From NCBI GenBank assembly GCA_022706625.1, contig JAKJCD010000038.1, positions 1 through 12,628 of the forward strand: 12,628 nucleotides of DNA. Reading direction: 5' to 3'. The first letter of the stretch is position 1, and every line of letters begins with the position of its first letter. Shown in pieces: positions 1 through 6,900 of this stretch. A program made the translations under genes and the position numbers. Below the pieces are notes generated by a model. It was not told where the DNA came from and searched no databases. It worked only from the letters and a program-made list of their open reading frames with translations. The DNA is from Bacillota bacterium (GTDB lineage: Bacteria > Bacillota > Clostridia > Peptostreptococcales > Anaerovoracaceae).

Positions 1-1
1 G

Positions 2-49
2 CTGCCCACACTCTCCACAGCCTCTGCTGCTGCTATTGAAGGTATGTAA
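2..49 (+). other. Possible 3' tail of an upstream reading frame
   Basis: One frame is open from the left edge and reads LPTLSTASAAAIEGM before a TAA stop at 47-49. It could be the carboxyl end of a gene lying outside the window, since an Ala/Ser-rich end is plausible protein sequence. Fifteen codons cannot establish this, and another frame stays open longer, to about 150. The gene, if any, is not recognisable. Confidence 0.15.
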
Positions 50-109
50 GATAAAGAATAAAGGCTATACCTCTAAAGATGAATTCAACCCGGTGCTTCA
101 GCTAAACAC

Positions 110-145
110 GGGAGGCAAGGGTGGCAAACAAAGCCTCCCTTTGCC
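110..145. repeat. Overlapping alternative hairpins with REP-like core (copy A)
   Basis: GGGAGGC (110-116) is the reverse complement of GCCTCCC (133-139). GGCAAA (123-128) is the reverse complement of TTTGCC (140-145). The two stems overlap, so only one can form at a time. The core GGCAAACAAAGC recurs at 525 and 666, making this a diverged copy of a repeat family spread over the left edge of the window. Confidence 0.6.
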
Positions 146-150
146 GCGGT

Positions 151-195
151 GAAAGCCGCCGATGGATTAAATTATGACCGAATGTAAACCAAATC
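151..195. repeat. 45-bp perfect direct repeat, copy 1
   Basis: This copy begins GAAAGCCGCCGATGG and ends ACCAAATC. It is identical to 244-288, and similarity continues with mismatches for about 25 bp beyond. Just past it, TAAACCAA (185-192) pairs with TTGGTTTA (213-220), a perfect 8-bp stem. Between the copies, CGGCGGC (227-233) pairs with GCCGCCG (248-254), and GGCGAAAGC occurs twice in tandem (231-239, 241-249). Confidence 0.9.
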
Positions 196-243
196 TTGCT
201 TTGGCCGGGGTCTTGGTTTATATTCCCGGCGGCGAAAGCTGGC

Positions 244-288
244 GAAAGCCGCCGATGGATTAAATTATGACCGAATGTAAACCAAATC
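244..288. repeat. 45-bp perfect direct repeat, copy 2
   Basis: This copy is identical over 45 bp to 151-195, with a 93-bp period. AACCAAA (280-286) can pair with TTTGGTT (305-311). The hairpin-forming potential seen after copy 1 is therefore retained although the flanking bases differ, which suggests that structure matters to the element. It runs straight into the 35-bp repeat at 298-332. Confidence 0.9.
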
Positions 289-297
289 CTTCTTTGC

Positions 298-332
298 CCG
301 GGGTTTTGGTTGCTTTTCTTGCCCCGGCCGGC
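298..332. repeat. 35-bp GC-bounded repeat, copy 1
   Basis: It opens CCGGGGTTTTGGTTGC and closes CCCCGGCCGGC. It matches 601-635 at 33 of 35 positions, differing by TG versus AT in the middle. CCGGGG and CCCCGG at the two ends can pair across the T-rich centre. This is a dispersed hairpin repeat of unknown function. Confidence 0.85.
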
Positions 333-503
333 AGTTCTTCGTTAATGCTGATCTGCGCCAGACTCCGGTACGTGGCCGGAACCCAATGGAGATCCAAACG
401 CTATTTGAATATGAAACGGCTGGAATTTATGGACATTCAAATACCGGAAACCGAAGTGATTTAGATCCAATAAGCAGACGACCAAAAATAAATTTGAGAA
501 AAA
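333..503. other. Non-coding stretch within the repeat region
   Basis: A 65-codon open frame spans 267-464, but it begins inside the 45-bp direct repeat, has no ribosome-binding site, and gives a peptide that resembles no family I know. I treat the stretch as non-coding. No RNA gene, promoter or long repeat stands out in it. Confidence 0.5.
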
Positions 504-554
504 TACTGGACAGTACCAGTAGATGGCAAACAAAGCGTCCCCTTACCACCAGTA
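504..554. repeat. REP-like repeat copy B with ACCAGTA flanks
   Basis: The core GGCAAACAAAGCGTCCCC matches the copy at 666. ACCAGTA stands on both sides (515-521 and 548-554), and TACTGG (504-509) is inverted to CCAGTA (516-521). ACCAGTA also precedes copy C at 655-661, so it belongs to the repeat and is not a clean target duplication. The GGGGACGCTTTGTTTGCC type of sequence (opposite strand) resembles clostridial REP-like families; that assignment is from memory and unverified. Confidence 0.65.
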
Positions 555-591
555 AATAGTTGCCTTTCTAAAACCCGAGGCAACTATTTTT
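554..591. terminator. 12-bp perfect hairpin with T tract
   Basis: AAATAGTTGCCT (554-565) is the exact reverse complement of AGGCAACTATTT (578-589), with a 12-base loop. A run of five T follows on the plus strand (587-591), so it could act as a forward intrinsic terminator; the T run in the other direction is shorter. No gene ends just before it, so it may instead be part of the surrounding palindromic repeat cluster. Confidence 0.5.
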
Positions 592-597
592 GAGTTT

Positions 598-657
598 CGG
601 CCGGGGTTTTGGTTGCTTTTCTATCCCCGGCCGGCTGGATCCCCGCCGGAGGCAACC
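598..657. repeat. 35-bp repeat copy 2 within a nested hairpin
   Basis: Bases 601-635 match 298-332 with two mismatches. CGGCCGGGG (598-606) is the perfect reverse complement of CCCCGGCCG (625-633). An alternative nested fold is available: GGTTGC (611-616) with GCAACC (652-657), enclosing CCGGC (631-635) with GCCGG (645-649). The element leads directly into ACCAGTA and REP-like copy C. Confidence 0.7.
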
Positions 658-688
658 AGTATGGTGGCAAACAAAGCGTCCCCTTGCC
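655..688. repeat. REP-like repeat copy C
   Basis: ACCAGTA (655-661) is followed by TGGTGGCAAACAAAGCGTCC and CCTTGCC. The layout is the same as copy B, with one extra base between ACCAGTA and the core. GGCAA (666-670) and TTGCC (684-688) can pair. The tandem CCCTTGCCTT array starts within its right end, so the array probably grew from this repeat's terminus. Confidence 0.7.
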
Positions 689-736
689 TTCCCTTGCCTT
701 TCCCTTGCCTTTCCCCCTTGCCTTTCCCTTGCCTTT
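681..736. repeat. Tandem CCCTTGCCTT(T) array, five units
   Basis: Five head-to-tail units of 10-11 bp begin at about 681, 691, 702, 715 and 726, with two extra C before the fourth. The array is purine-poor on the plus strand. Copy number could vary between strains through replication slippage. It ends about 40 bp upstream of the exporter promoter. Confidence 0.85.
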
Positions 737-770
737 TGTCGAGTAACTGTACTATGTGTCCTAGTTAACT

Positions 771-786
771 TATGCTTGCAAGTATA
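771..786. promoter_or_regulatory. Palindrome over the exporter -35, candidate operator
   Basis: TATGCTTGCAAGTATA is a 16-bp palindrome with one mismatched pair and a perfect CTTGCAAG core (775-782). It covers the -35 TTGCAA. A dimeric repressor bound here would block the promoter, which is common for drug-export operons. No regulator gene lies in the window, so this is inference from position and symmetry. Confidence 0.35.
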
Positions 787-804
787 CCTGAGCAGTGTTA
801 GAAT
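776..804 (+). promoter_or_regulatory. Sigma-A promoter with extended -10 for the exporter operon
   Basis: TTGCAA (776-781), a 17-base spacer and TAGAAT (799-804) with TG one base upstream (796-797) make a strong housekeeping promoter. Transcription would start near 811, leaving a leader of about 79 bases before the adaptor start codon. Confidence 0.65.
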
Positions 805-846
805 ATAAAAGGCTAATCTATAATATTCTATATTAATTTTGATGTA

Positions 847-884
847 CCGGGGCGAGCCCGGCTGCACCTTTGAATTCCGGGAGG
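847..884 (+). promoter_or_regulatory. Alternative hairpins at the adaptor ribosome-binding site
   Basis: CCCGG (857-861) can pair upstream with CCGGG (847-851, five-base loop) or downstream with CCGGG (877-881, 15-base loop). The second stem covers the first bases of the Shine-Dalgarno GGGAGG (879-884); the first leaves it free. This is the geometry of a leader that could switch translation, but the stems are only five pairs. Confidence 0.3.
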
Positions 885-889
885 AAACG

Positions 890-2038
890 ATGTTTAAAAG
901 GAAGAATAAGAAAATCGTTCCGGAGGCTGAAACAGCTTCCGCCGAAAAGCCAATTAAAAAAGGAAAAACAAAGTCTAAAAAGAAGAAGATCATTATCTTT
1001 TCCATTATAGCGACAGTAGTCGCTGCTGCGATCATCCTCCCCGCCTTATTGGGAAAAGGAGAGACCATGCCTACAGTATCCGCAGGCACGGCGGAAATAA
1101 TGGATCTGGCCCAGACTGTCTCAGTGGTCGGCGTAATTTCCGGTTCTCAATCCGCCGAGGTGGTATCATCCCTAAACTATGAAATAGTTTCCATCTTAGT
1201 TGAAGAAGGCGACATCGTCGAAAAAGACCAGGTGCTGGCTGTTTTAGACGGAAAAGATCTTCAGGATGAGTATCAAAAAGCGGCCAAAGCCCTTGAGGAA
1301 TCTCAGTTCAACTATGAAGCGTGCAGTTCGCTTTATGAGGAAGGGGCCATTCCCAAATCCGAATACATAAGTGCAAAAAAAGCTTATGAAAGCAGCCTGA
1401 TCACATTAAAATCATTTGATATCGCCGAGAAAACCAAAATCCGCAGCCCTATCTCCGGGACCATAACAAGAGTCAACGTCAACCTGGGCCGTTACGCAAA
1501 CGATACTGAGGACAAAAAACCGATGTTTGTTGTAGAAGACCTAAAACAGCTTAAAATGGACGTTAAGATCAGCGAATACGATATCGGTAAAATAAAGACA
1601 GGTCAGGAAGTCACCATTACGGCAGATATATTAGGCAAAGAGAGCGTAAAAGGCACAGTGAGCCGGATTTCTCCCACAGGCGAATTGAAGGATCCATCTT
1701 CCAGAGAAATGGTAATCCCTGTTCAAATCGATGTGGATAAAGAAGACAGTCCCTTGATTGCAGGAGTTACCGCAAAGGCCAAGATCCTCATTGAAAGCAG
1801 GAGCAAGGTAATGACTGTACCCATCGATGCAGTGCTGGAAGACCCGGATACCGGAGAAAACTACGTCTTTGCGATAGAAGGGACCACTGTTAAAAGAGTC
1901 GTGTTTAAACCAGGTATAGAAGGCGATTTCAACCTGGAGGTGCTTAACAGCGCTCTCTCCGAAGGAGACCTTGTAGTCCTTGCCCCATCCTTCGAATTGA
2001 CCGACGGCATGAATGTGCTGGTTCTCCCCCAACAGTAA
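890..2038 (+). CDS. HlyD/MacA-type membrane fusion (adaptor) protein of an ABC exporter
   Basis: The 382-residue adaptor links an ABC exporter to the outside of the membrane. A basic N-terminus is followed by one membrane anchor (about 33-54), then a barrel-sandwich domain split into two halves (GDIVEKDQVLAVLD at 107-120 and RSPISGTITRVNVNLG at 185-200) by a short helical hairpin (about 122-178). A beta-barrel (about 218-300) and a C-terminal membrane-proximal domain follow. I chose the ATG at 890 because GGGAGG lies five bases upstream; a TTG at 839 and an ATG at 842 are in frame but lack a ribosome-binding site and sit in leader sequence. The ATPase and permease follow at once, so the three form an operon. 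In a monoderm there is no outer-membrane channel partner. Substrate is unknown; a drug, peptide or bacteriocin-like compound is possible. Family confidence is high. Confidence 0.92.
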   Translation: MFKRKNKKIVPEAETASAEKPIKKGKTKSKKKKIIIFSIIATVVAAAIILPALLGKGETMPTVSAGTAEIMDLAQTVSVVGVISGSQSAEVVSSLNYEIVSILVEEGDIVEKDQVLAVLDGKDLQDEYQKAAKALEESQFNYEACSSLYEEGAIPKSEYISAKKAYESSLITLKSFDIAEKTKIRSPISGTITRVNVNLGRYANDTEDKKPMFVVEDLKQLKMDVKISEYDIGKIKTGQEVTITADILGKESVKGTVSRISPTGELKDPSSREMVIPVQIDVDKEDSPLIAGVTAKAKILIESRSKVMTVPIDAVLEDPDTGENYVFAIEGTTVKRVVFKPGIEGDFNLEVLNSALSEGDLVVLAPSFELTDGMNVLVLPQQ

Positions 2039-2051
2039 GGAGGGTCAAACA

Positions 2052-2753
2052 ATGAACGATGAAATCATCAGGGTCGAAAATATCGCCAAGGTGTATGAAA
2101 ACGGTGATATCTCCGTAACTGCGCTAAAGGATGTATCAATGACCGTTAAACGGGGGGAGTTCATCGCTATAATGGGTGCTTCCGGCTCCGGCAAATCAAC
2201 GTTAATGAACATTTTAGGCTGTCTGGATCGTCCCACCGACGGCAGTTACTATCTGGAAGGCATCGACATCAATGAAAAAACCGACGACGAACTGTCCGCA
2301 GTCAGAAACAGGAAGGTTGGCTTCGTTTTTCAGTCTTTTAATCTGATACCGCGGACCAGCGCTCTTCAAAATGTTGAATTGCCTATGATCTACGGGAAAG
2401 TAAGGGTCAGAGAAAGAGAAGCAACAGCATTAAAACTCCTTGAACAGGTAGGCTTGTCCGATCGCTCGGAACACATGCCCAACGAACTGTCCGGCGGGCA
2501 AAAGCAAAGGGTCGCAATAGCCAGAGCTCTGGCAAACCGCCCCCAGATCATACTGGCTGACGAACCTACCGGCAATCTGGACTCTCATTCATCCCTGGAG
2601 ATAATGGAGCTCTTTAAAAAACTTAATCGCGAAGAAGGCAACACAGTGATCATAGTTACTCACGAGCATGCCGTAGCAGAATTCACGGATCGCATCATCA
2701 CGTTCAAGGATGGACGCATCATAGGAGATCAAACCTCCGGGGGGGTGGCCTGA
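2052..2753 (+). CDS. MacB/LolD-type ABC transporter ATP-binding protein
   Basis: This 233-residue ATPase powers the exporter formed with the neighbouring permease. All motifs are intact: Walker A GASGSGKST (42-50), Q-loop FVFQSFNLIP (91-100, typical of the MacB/LolD/FtsE group), signature LSGGQ (146-150), Walker B ILADEP (167-172, catalytic Glu171), D-loop, and switch His204. The ATG at 2052 is preceded by AAGGAGG (2037-2043), which overlaps the adaptor's stop codon, giving tight coupling. A longer in-frame version starting near 2013 would overlap the adaptor and has no comparable ribosome-binding site. Its stop codon shares a base with the permease start. It acts as a dimer on the cytoplasmic face. 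MacB-type pumps usually transmit force to the adaptor without moving substrate through the permease; that is family knowledge, not shown here. Confidence 0.95.
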   Translation: MNDEIIRVENIAKVYENGDISVTALKDVSMTVKRGEFIAIMGASGSGKSTLMNILGCLDRPTDGSYYLEGIDINEKTDDELSAVRNRKVGFVFQSFNLIPRTSALQNVELPMIYGKVRVREREATALKLLEQVGLSDRSEHMPNELSGGQKQRVAIARALANRPQIILADEPTGNLDSHSSLEIMELFKKLNREEGNTVIIVTHEHAVAEFTDRIITFKDGRIIGDQTSGGVA

Positions 2754-3967
2754 TGCTTTTATTGGAAAATGTCAAGCTGGCTCTGTCTTCAATCAAGATG
2801 AATAAAATGCGTTCATTTCTGACTATGCTGGGAATCATCATCGGAATCAGTTCCGTTATTGCCATAACCTCAATAGGCGCCAGTGCGGAAGCGGTGGTAA
2901 ACAAGGAGTTTCAAAGCTTCGGCACCAATGCTATGTATTTATACATGAACTGGGAAATGACAGCAGATAGCGGCATTCAATATTCTGACCTGATCCTGCC
3001 GGAAGACATAGATGCATTGAAAGCTCGCTTCCCGGAGGACATATTATATGTTTGCCCGTCCTTGTACGGGTCCAGCGAGGTTAAGGCAGGGAGAGTCAAT
3101 GGCAAGCTGGAAATGGAAGGCGTGGCCGCAGACTACAACAAATTTTACCGCATGGATATGATTTACGGCAGAATGATAAATGAGAGCGACATCCTGGGAA
3201 AGAGAGAACGCATAGTCATCGATGAAAAAGCTTCCCGCCACTTTTTCAATAAGGCAGACAGCGTGGGGGAAAAGCTTGTGGTAAGGTTGGGCGGTGAGAA
3301 CAAAGAGCTGACCATCGTAGGAGTATATCGAAAAGAGCCGAGCATATTTGACAAGATGAACACCGGCAGTTCGTTTATTACATATGTTCCCTACCCGTTG
3401 TTGCAAATCGGCGATGATACCGCAGTAGCACTTATGCTTTATATCAACGGAGAGAAGAATCCGACAGAGCTGGGCGGAGAGATTACCAGATACCTTTCGA
3501 GGATAAAGGATAAGGACCCCATGTTTTACAAGTTTGAATCGGCGGAAGCCCAGATGGATATGATCAATAATGTGCTGGGAACCCTGTCGATAGCTATAGG
3601 CGCCATTGCTGCAATCTCACTGGTGGTCGGAGGGATCGGAATAATGAACATCATGCTGGTGTCTGTTACCGAAAGGACAAGGGAAATAGGAATCAGAAAA
3701 TCCCTGGGAGCAAGAACAAAAGACATACTGACCCAGTTTCTCATCGAATCCATGATACTGGCAGGTATTGGCGGAATCATCGGGACGGCGCTGGGCATCG
3801 GGATAGCCGCAGCGGGCATGGGCATAGCCGGAGTGGCTGTGATCATCAAACCCTTGACAGTGCTTATAGCAGTTGGCTTTTCCGCTATGGTAGGAATGTT
3901 TTTCGGACTTTATCCGGCAAGGAAAGCGGCAAAGCTCAATCCCATCGAAGCGCTGCGCTACGAATAG
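2753..3967 (+). CDS. MacB/FtsX-family ABC transporter permease
   Basis: The 404-residue permease has the four-helix MacB layout: an N-terminal NKMRSFLTMLGIIIG helix (about 18-42), a large extracytoplasmic domain (about 45-280), and three C-terminal helices beginning near 283. Family landmarks are GGIGIMNIMLVSVTERTREI, IRKSLGA, and the ending PARKAAKLNPIEALRYE. The ATG overlaps the ATPase stop by one base (TGATG). No good Shine-Dalgarno is visible, only G-rich sequence, so translation is probably coupled to the ATPase gene. With the adaptor and ATPase it forms a complete tripartite-type exporter minus any outer-membrane component. The gene ends 31 bp from a convergent gene. Confidence 0.94.
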   Translation: MLLLENVKLALSSIKMNKMRSFLTMLGIIIGISSVIAITSIGASAEAVVNKEFQSFGTNAMYLYMNWEMTADSGIQYSDLILPEDIDALKARFPEDILYVCPSLYGSSEVKAGRVNGKLEMEGVAADYNKFYRMDMIYGRMINESDILGKRERIVIDEKASRHFFNKADSVGEKLVVRLGGENKELTIVGVYRKEPSIFDKMNTGSSFITYVPYPLLQIGDDTAVALMLYINGEKNPTELGGEITRYLSRIKDKDPMFYKFESAEAQMDMINNVLGTLSIAIGAIAAISLVVGGIGIMNIMLVSVTERTREIGIRKSLGARTKDILTQFLIESMILAGIGGIIGTALGIGIAAAGMGIAGVAVIIKPLTVLIAVGFSAMVGMFFGLYPARKAAKLNPIEALRYE

Positions 3968-3998
3968 ATATAATTATATTGTAATAAGCCGGCTCTTC
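3968..3998. other. Short convergent intergenic gap
   Basis: Thirty-one bases separate the permease stop from the stop of the reverse GGDEF-EAL gene. CCGG occurs near 3989-3992 and again near 4002-4005, but the stem is only four or five pairs and lacks a clear T run. I see no convincing terminator for either direction, so the two transcripts may overlap at their 3' ends. Confidence 0.5.
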
Positions 3999-6900
3999 TC
4001 ACCGGTCTAAAATATCAACGGCGATCCCATTTTTCAGGATTTGTTCAATTTGCTCTGCGGGCATCGGACGGAAAAAGTAAAAACCCTGGACCTCATCACA
4101 CATCCTCTCTTGAAGGAAATCGCTCTGCTTCCGGGTCTCTACCCCCTCGGCGATGACCTTTATGCCAAGAGTCTTGGCAAGGCTGATTATTACCTTGGTG
4201 ATGGCTTTGTCTTTTTCTCCCTCTTCAATGCCCCGCACAAACTGCATATCCAGTTTGATCCTGTCCAAAGGAAGCATTTTAAGGCGTGAAAGAGATGAAT
4301 ATTCGGTACCGAAATCATCGATAGAGATGGTTACTCCCAAGCCTCTTAGCTGCTCTAATATACCGCTAATGCGGCCTGCTTCTCTGGTGGCTGTGCTCTC
4401 GGTTATTTCCAGTTCCAAATAAGACGGCTCCAGCCCTGTATCTTCGAGGATTGTCCTCACAATATCCTTAAGCCTTGGATTTTGCAGCTGAATCACGGAA
4501 AGATTGACCGCCATGCGGAGGCGAGGCAGCCCCATATCCTGCCATTTCTTGTTCTGAAGACATGACTGCCTGAGTACCCATTCCCCGATAGGATTTATAA
4601 GTCCGGTCTGTTCGGCCAGAGGAATAAACCGGTCGGGGCTGACCTGACCGTGCTCGGCGCTGTTCCACCTAAGCAAGGCTTCGAGCCCGATAATCTTCCT
4701 TGTCTGCAGGCATACCTGAGGTTGATAATGAAGCGTCAACTCGCCTTTTCCTAGAGCTCGGTAAAGACTTGTAGTCAGCGACATACTGATGTCCACCGCA
4801 GCCTTCATATCGTGGGAGCACATGGCGTACTGATTTTTCCCTGACTCTTTAGCACTATACATGGCAATATCAGCATTTTTAATAAGCTTGTCCGCATCTT
4901 CTCCATCCGCCGGATACATTGCAATTCCTGCACTGGCGGTTATGTAGAATTCCCGCCCTTTAAGTATAAAAGGTCTGCTGAAAATTTCCATTATGCTTTC
5001 CATGACCTTCACGATATCATTTTCCCGGACAAGGTTGTTTATAAGAAGCAGGAATTCATCGCCTCCGAAGCGTGCGACGGTATCGGACTGGCGCACGGCT
5101 TTTTTTAACTTGGATGTTATCACCCGAAGCATTTCATCTCCTCTTTCGTGCCCCAGTGTATCATTTACTGCTTTAAAGGAATCAAGGTCAAGAAAGACCA
5201 CGCCGAGCCTGCGGTCGGTGCGTTCTGCGCTCAGCACGGCACTGGTCAGTCTGTCTTTAAAAAGTTTTCTGTTGGGAAGACCGGTCATGGAATCGTAATA
5301 GGCCAGGTATTTTATTTCCTTTTCCGCTTCTACTTTCAATTTTGCATCTGCAAGCATATTGCCCAGCACCTTAAGCAGGTTTATTTGCTCATCGGGCCAT
5401 GTCCTCGGGTTTCCTGCAACAATGAACAGAAGGAATCCCATCACTTCTTCCCCCGCCACGGGGATGCAAAGCAGTGAACGGCATTTCATGATGGGTAAGA
5501 GGCGAGATCCCTCTTCTTTGCATTTAGGTATTTTATCGGTATCCGCTATGTGCACTACCTCGTGGTTTTTAACCAGATCCACCCACCAGGGGTATTCTGC
5601 AGAAGAAAGCAGACGCAGCCTGTTTTGCTTCTCCATCTTTTCATCTGAAAACCAGAGCCTGTTGCAGCTCAGTTCACCTGCAGCTTCATCAAAGAAACAG
5701 GCCCCGGCCATGTCTGTCTTAAAAAATGTTCCGGTCCTGCTTAAGAGAGCAAGGATTTTCTCTCCGATATTGTATTCATTGACCGTGACAAAATCCGTGG
5801 ATATCTCTGTTATCAGTTCCTGAAGTGCGATTTGTCCGGCATTCTGCTTCAATCTCTCTACATATATCCTGTTTACATAAATCGCCAATACAATACCGAT
5901 AAGATATATTCCGATACGCCCGACAAAGTCGTTGCTATCAATGGTGACGGCAACATCTGGTGATGCCGCCCATACAATGATTTGGGTCATAAGAGTCACC
6001 ACCGAAACAATACCTAAGACAGTGCGCCTGTTGATTACCAATGCCATTATTATCAGTATGAAAGGGAAGGCCCATACAGTCACCCCGGCATATTGGATAT
6101 TGTTTATTGTCAAAATGGGAATCGAAGCAGATACGATGAGAGAGTTGATGATATCCTTCAACCGGTTGCTGATATCAAGCCTGCTGAACAGTTGGATCAT
6201 TGCAGCGATAATGATGAACATTGCGGAAAACATTAAAGACGAGACCAGTATCCCATCTTCATTCAGCATATATTGTAACAGGAAGTTTAAAACTCCCCCG
6301 GAGACCAAAGCAATGCTAAGATAGCAATAAAATCTTCGTCTCATCTCCGGCGTCAGCATCACTTCGGCAGCGGAAGACGGTTCGTGATGTAAAAACCCGT
6401 ACCGTCGCATTATCAGATATATTGCGGTCATGGGGATCATTATTATGACCGGTGCAATCTGGGGAATCCTCATCCCTATAATGGCATTGGCTATAGTATC
6501 CGTCAGGGTGCTAAATAGCAGTGCAAAGGCAAAGGTGGAAACAATGATCCGCGATTGATTCTTAATATCCCTGTCAGAAGACTTTCGGCCCCAATGCCAG
6601 ACAATAGCCAGGCTTGTGCTTATCAGGCATAAATAGTATAACTGGTAATAGATGTCCCATCCGTTGTTTGCAGCCACATTTACCCACCCCGCTGCTGTAT
6701 TGACCATAATAAATGGTCTTGGGTTCAGTCCTGTGGGCAATGCGAAAACTATAAGATTTATCAGAGCCGGCAGATATATCAGCATATATATCCGCCATTT
6801 TTTCAGCCAGACATTTTTTTCTGCCATTATCAGTATAAAATGCAAAATCAAACTAAAAAAAGTACCCCATCCCAATGCGGCAATGCGACGCCAAATAGTG

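Noticed and set aside
151..288. Two 45-bp repeats with a 48-bp spacer, CRISPR-like at first glance
   Set aside because: There are only two copies, the similarity runs on past the repeat, the spacer has its own internal repeat and hairpin, and no cas gene is present.
267..464. 65-codon forward open frame
   Set aside because: It starts inside a direct repeat, has no ribosome-binding site, and its product resembles nothing known to me.
839..889. Longer adaptor with TTG or ATG start at 839/842
   Set aside because: There is no ribosome-binding site before them, the added residues do not look like a signal or cytoplasmic segment, and GGGAGG directly precedes the ATG at 890.
568..1089. 173-codon reverse open frame across the repeat array and the adaptor gene
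   Set aside because: Its RQGGKARERQGKARGR-like part is just the translated tandem array, and the rest is the antisense of the adaptor.
3044..3406. 120-codon reverse open frame inside the permease gene
   Set aside because: It is antisense to a clear FtsX-family coding region with no start signals of its own.
3985..4008. Bidirectional terminator between the permease and GGDEF-EAL genes
   Set aside because: The possible stem has only four or five pairs around CCGG and no T run on either strand.
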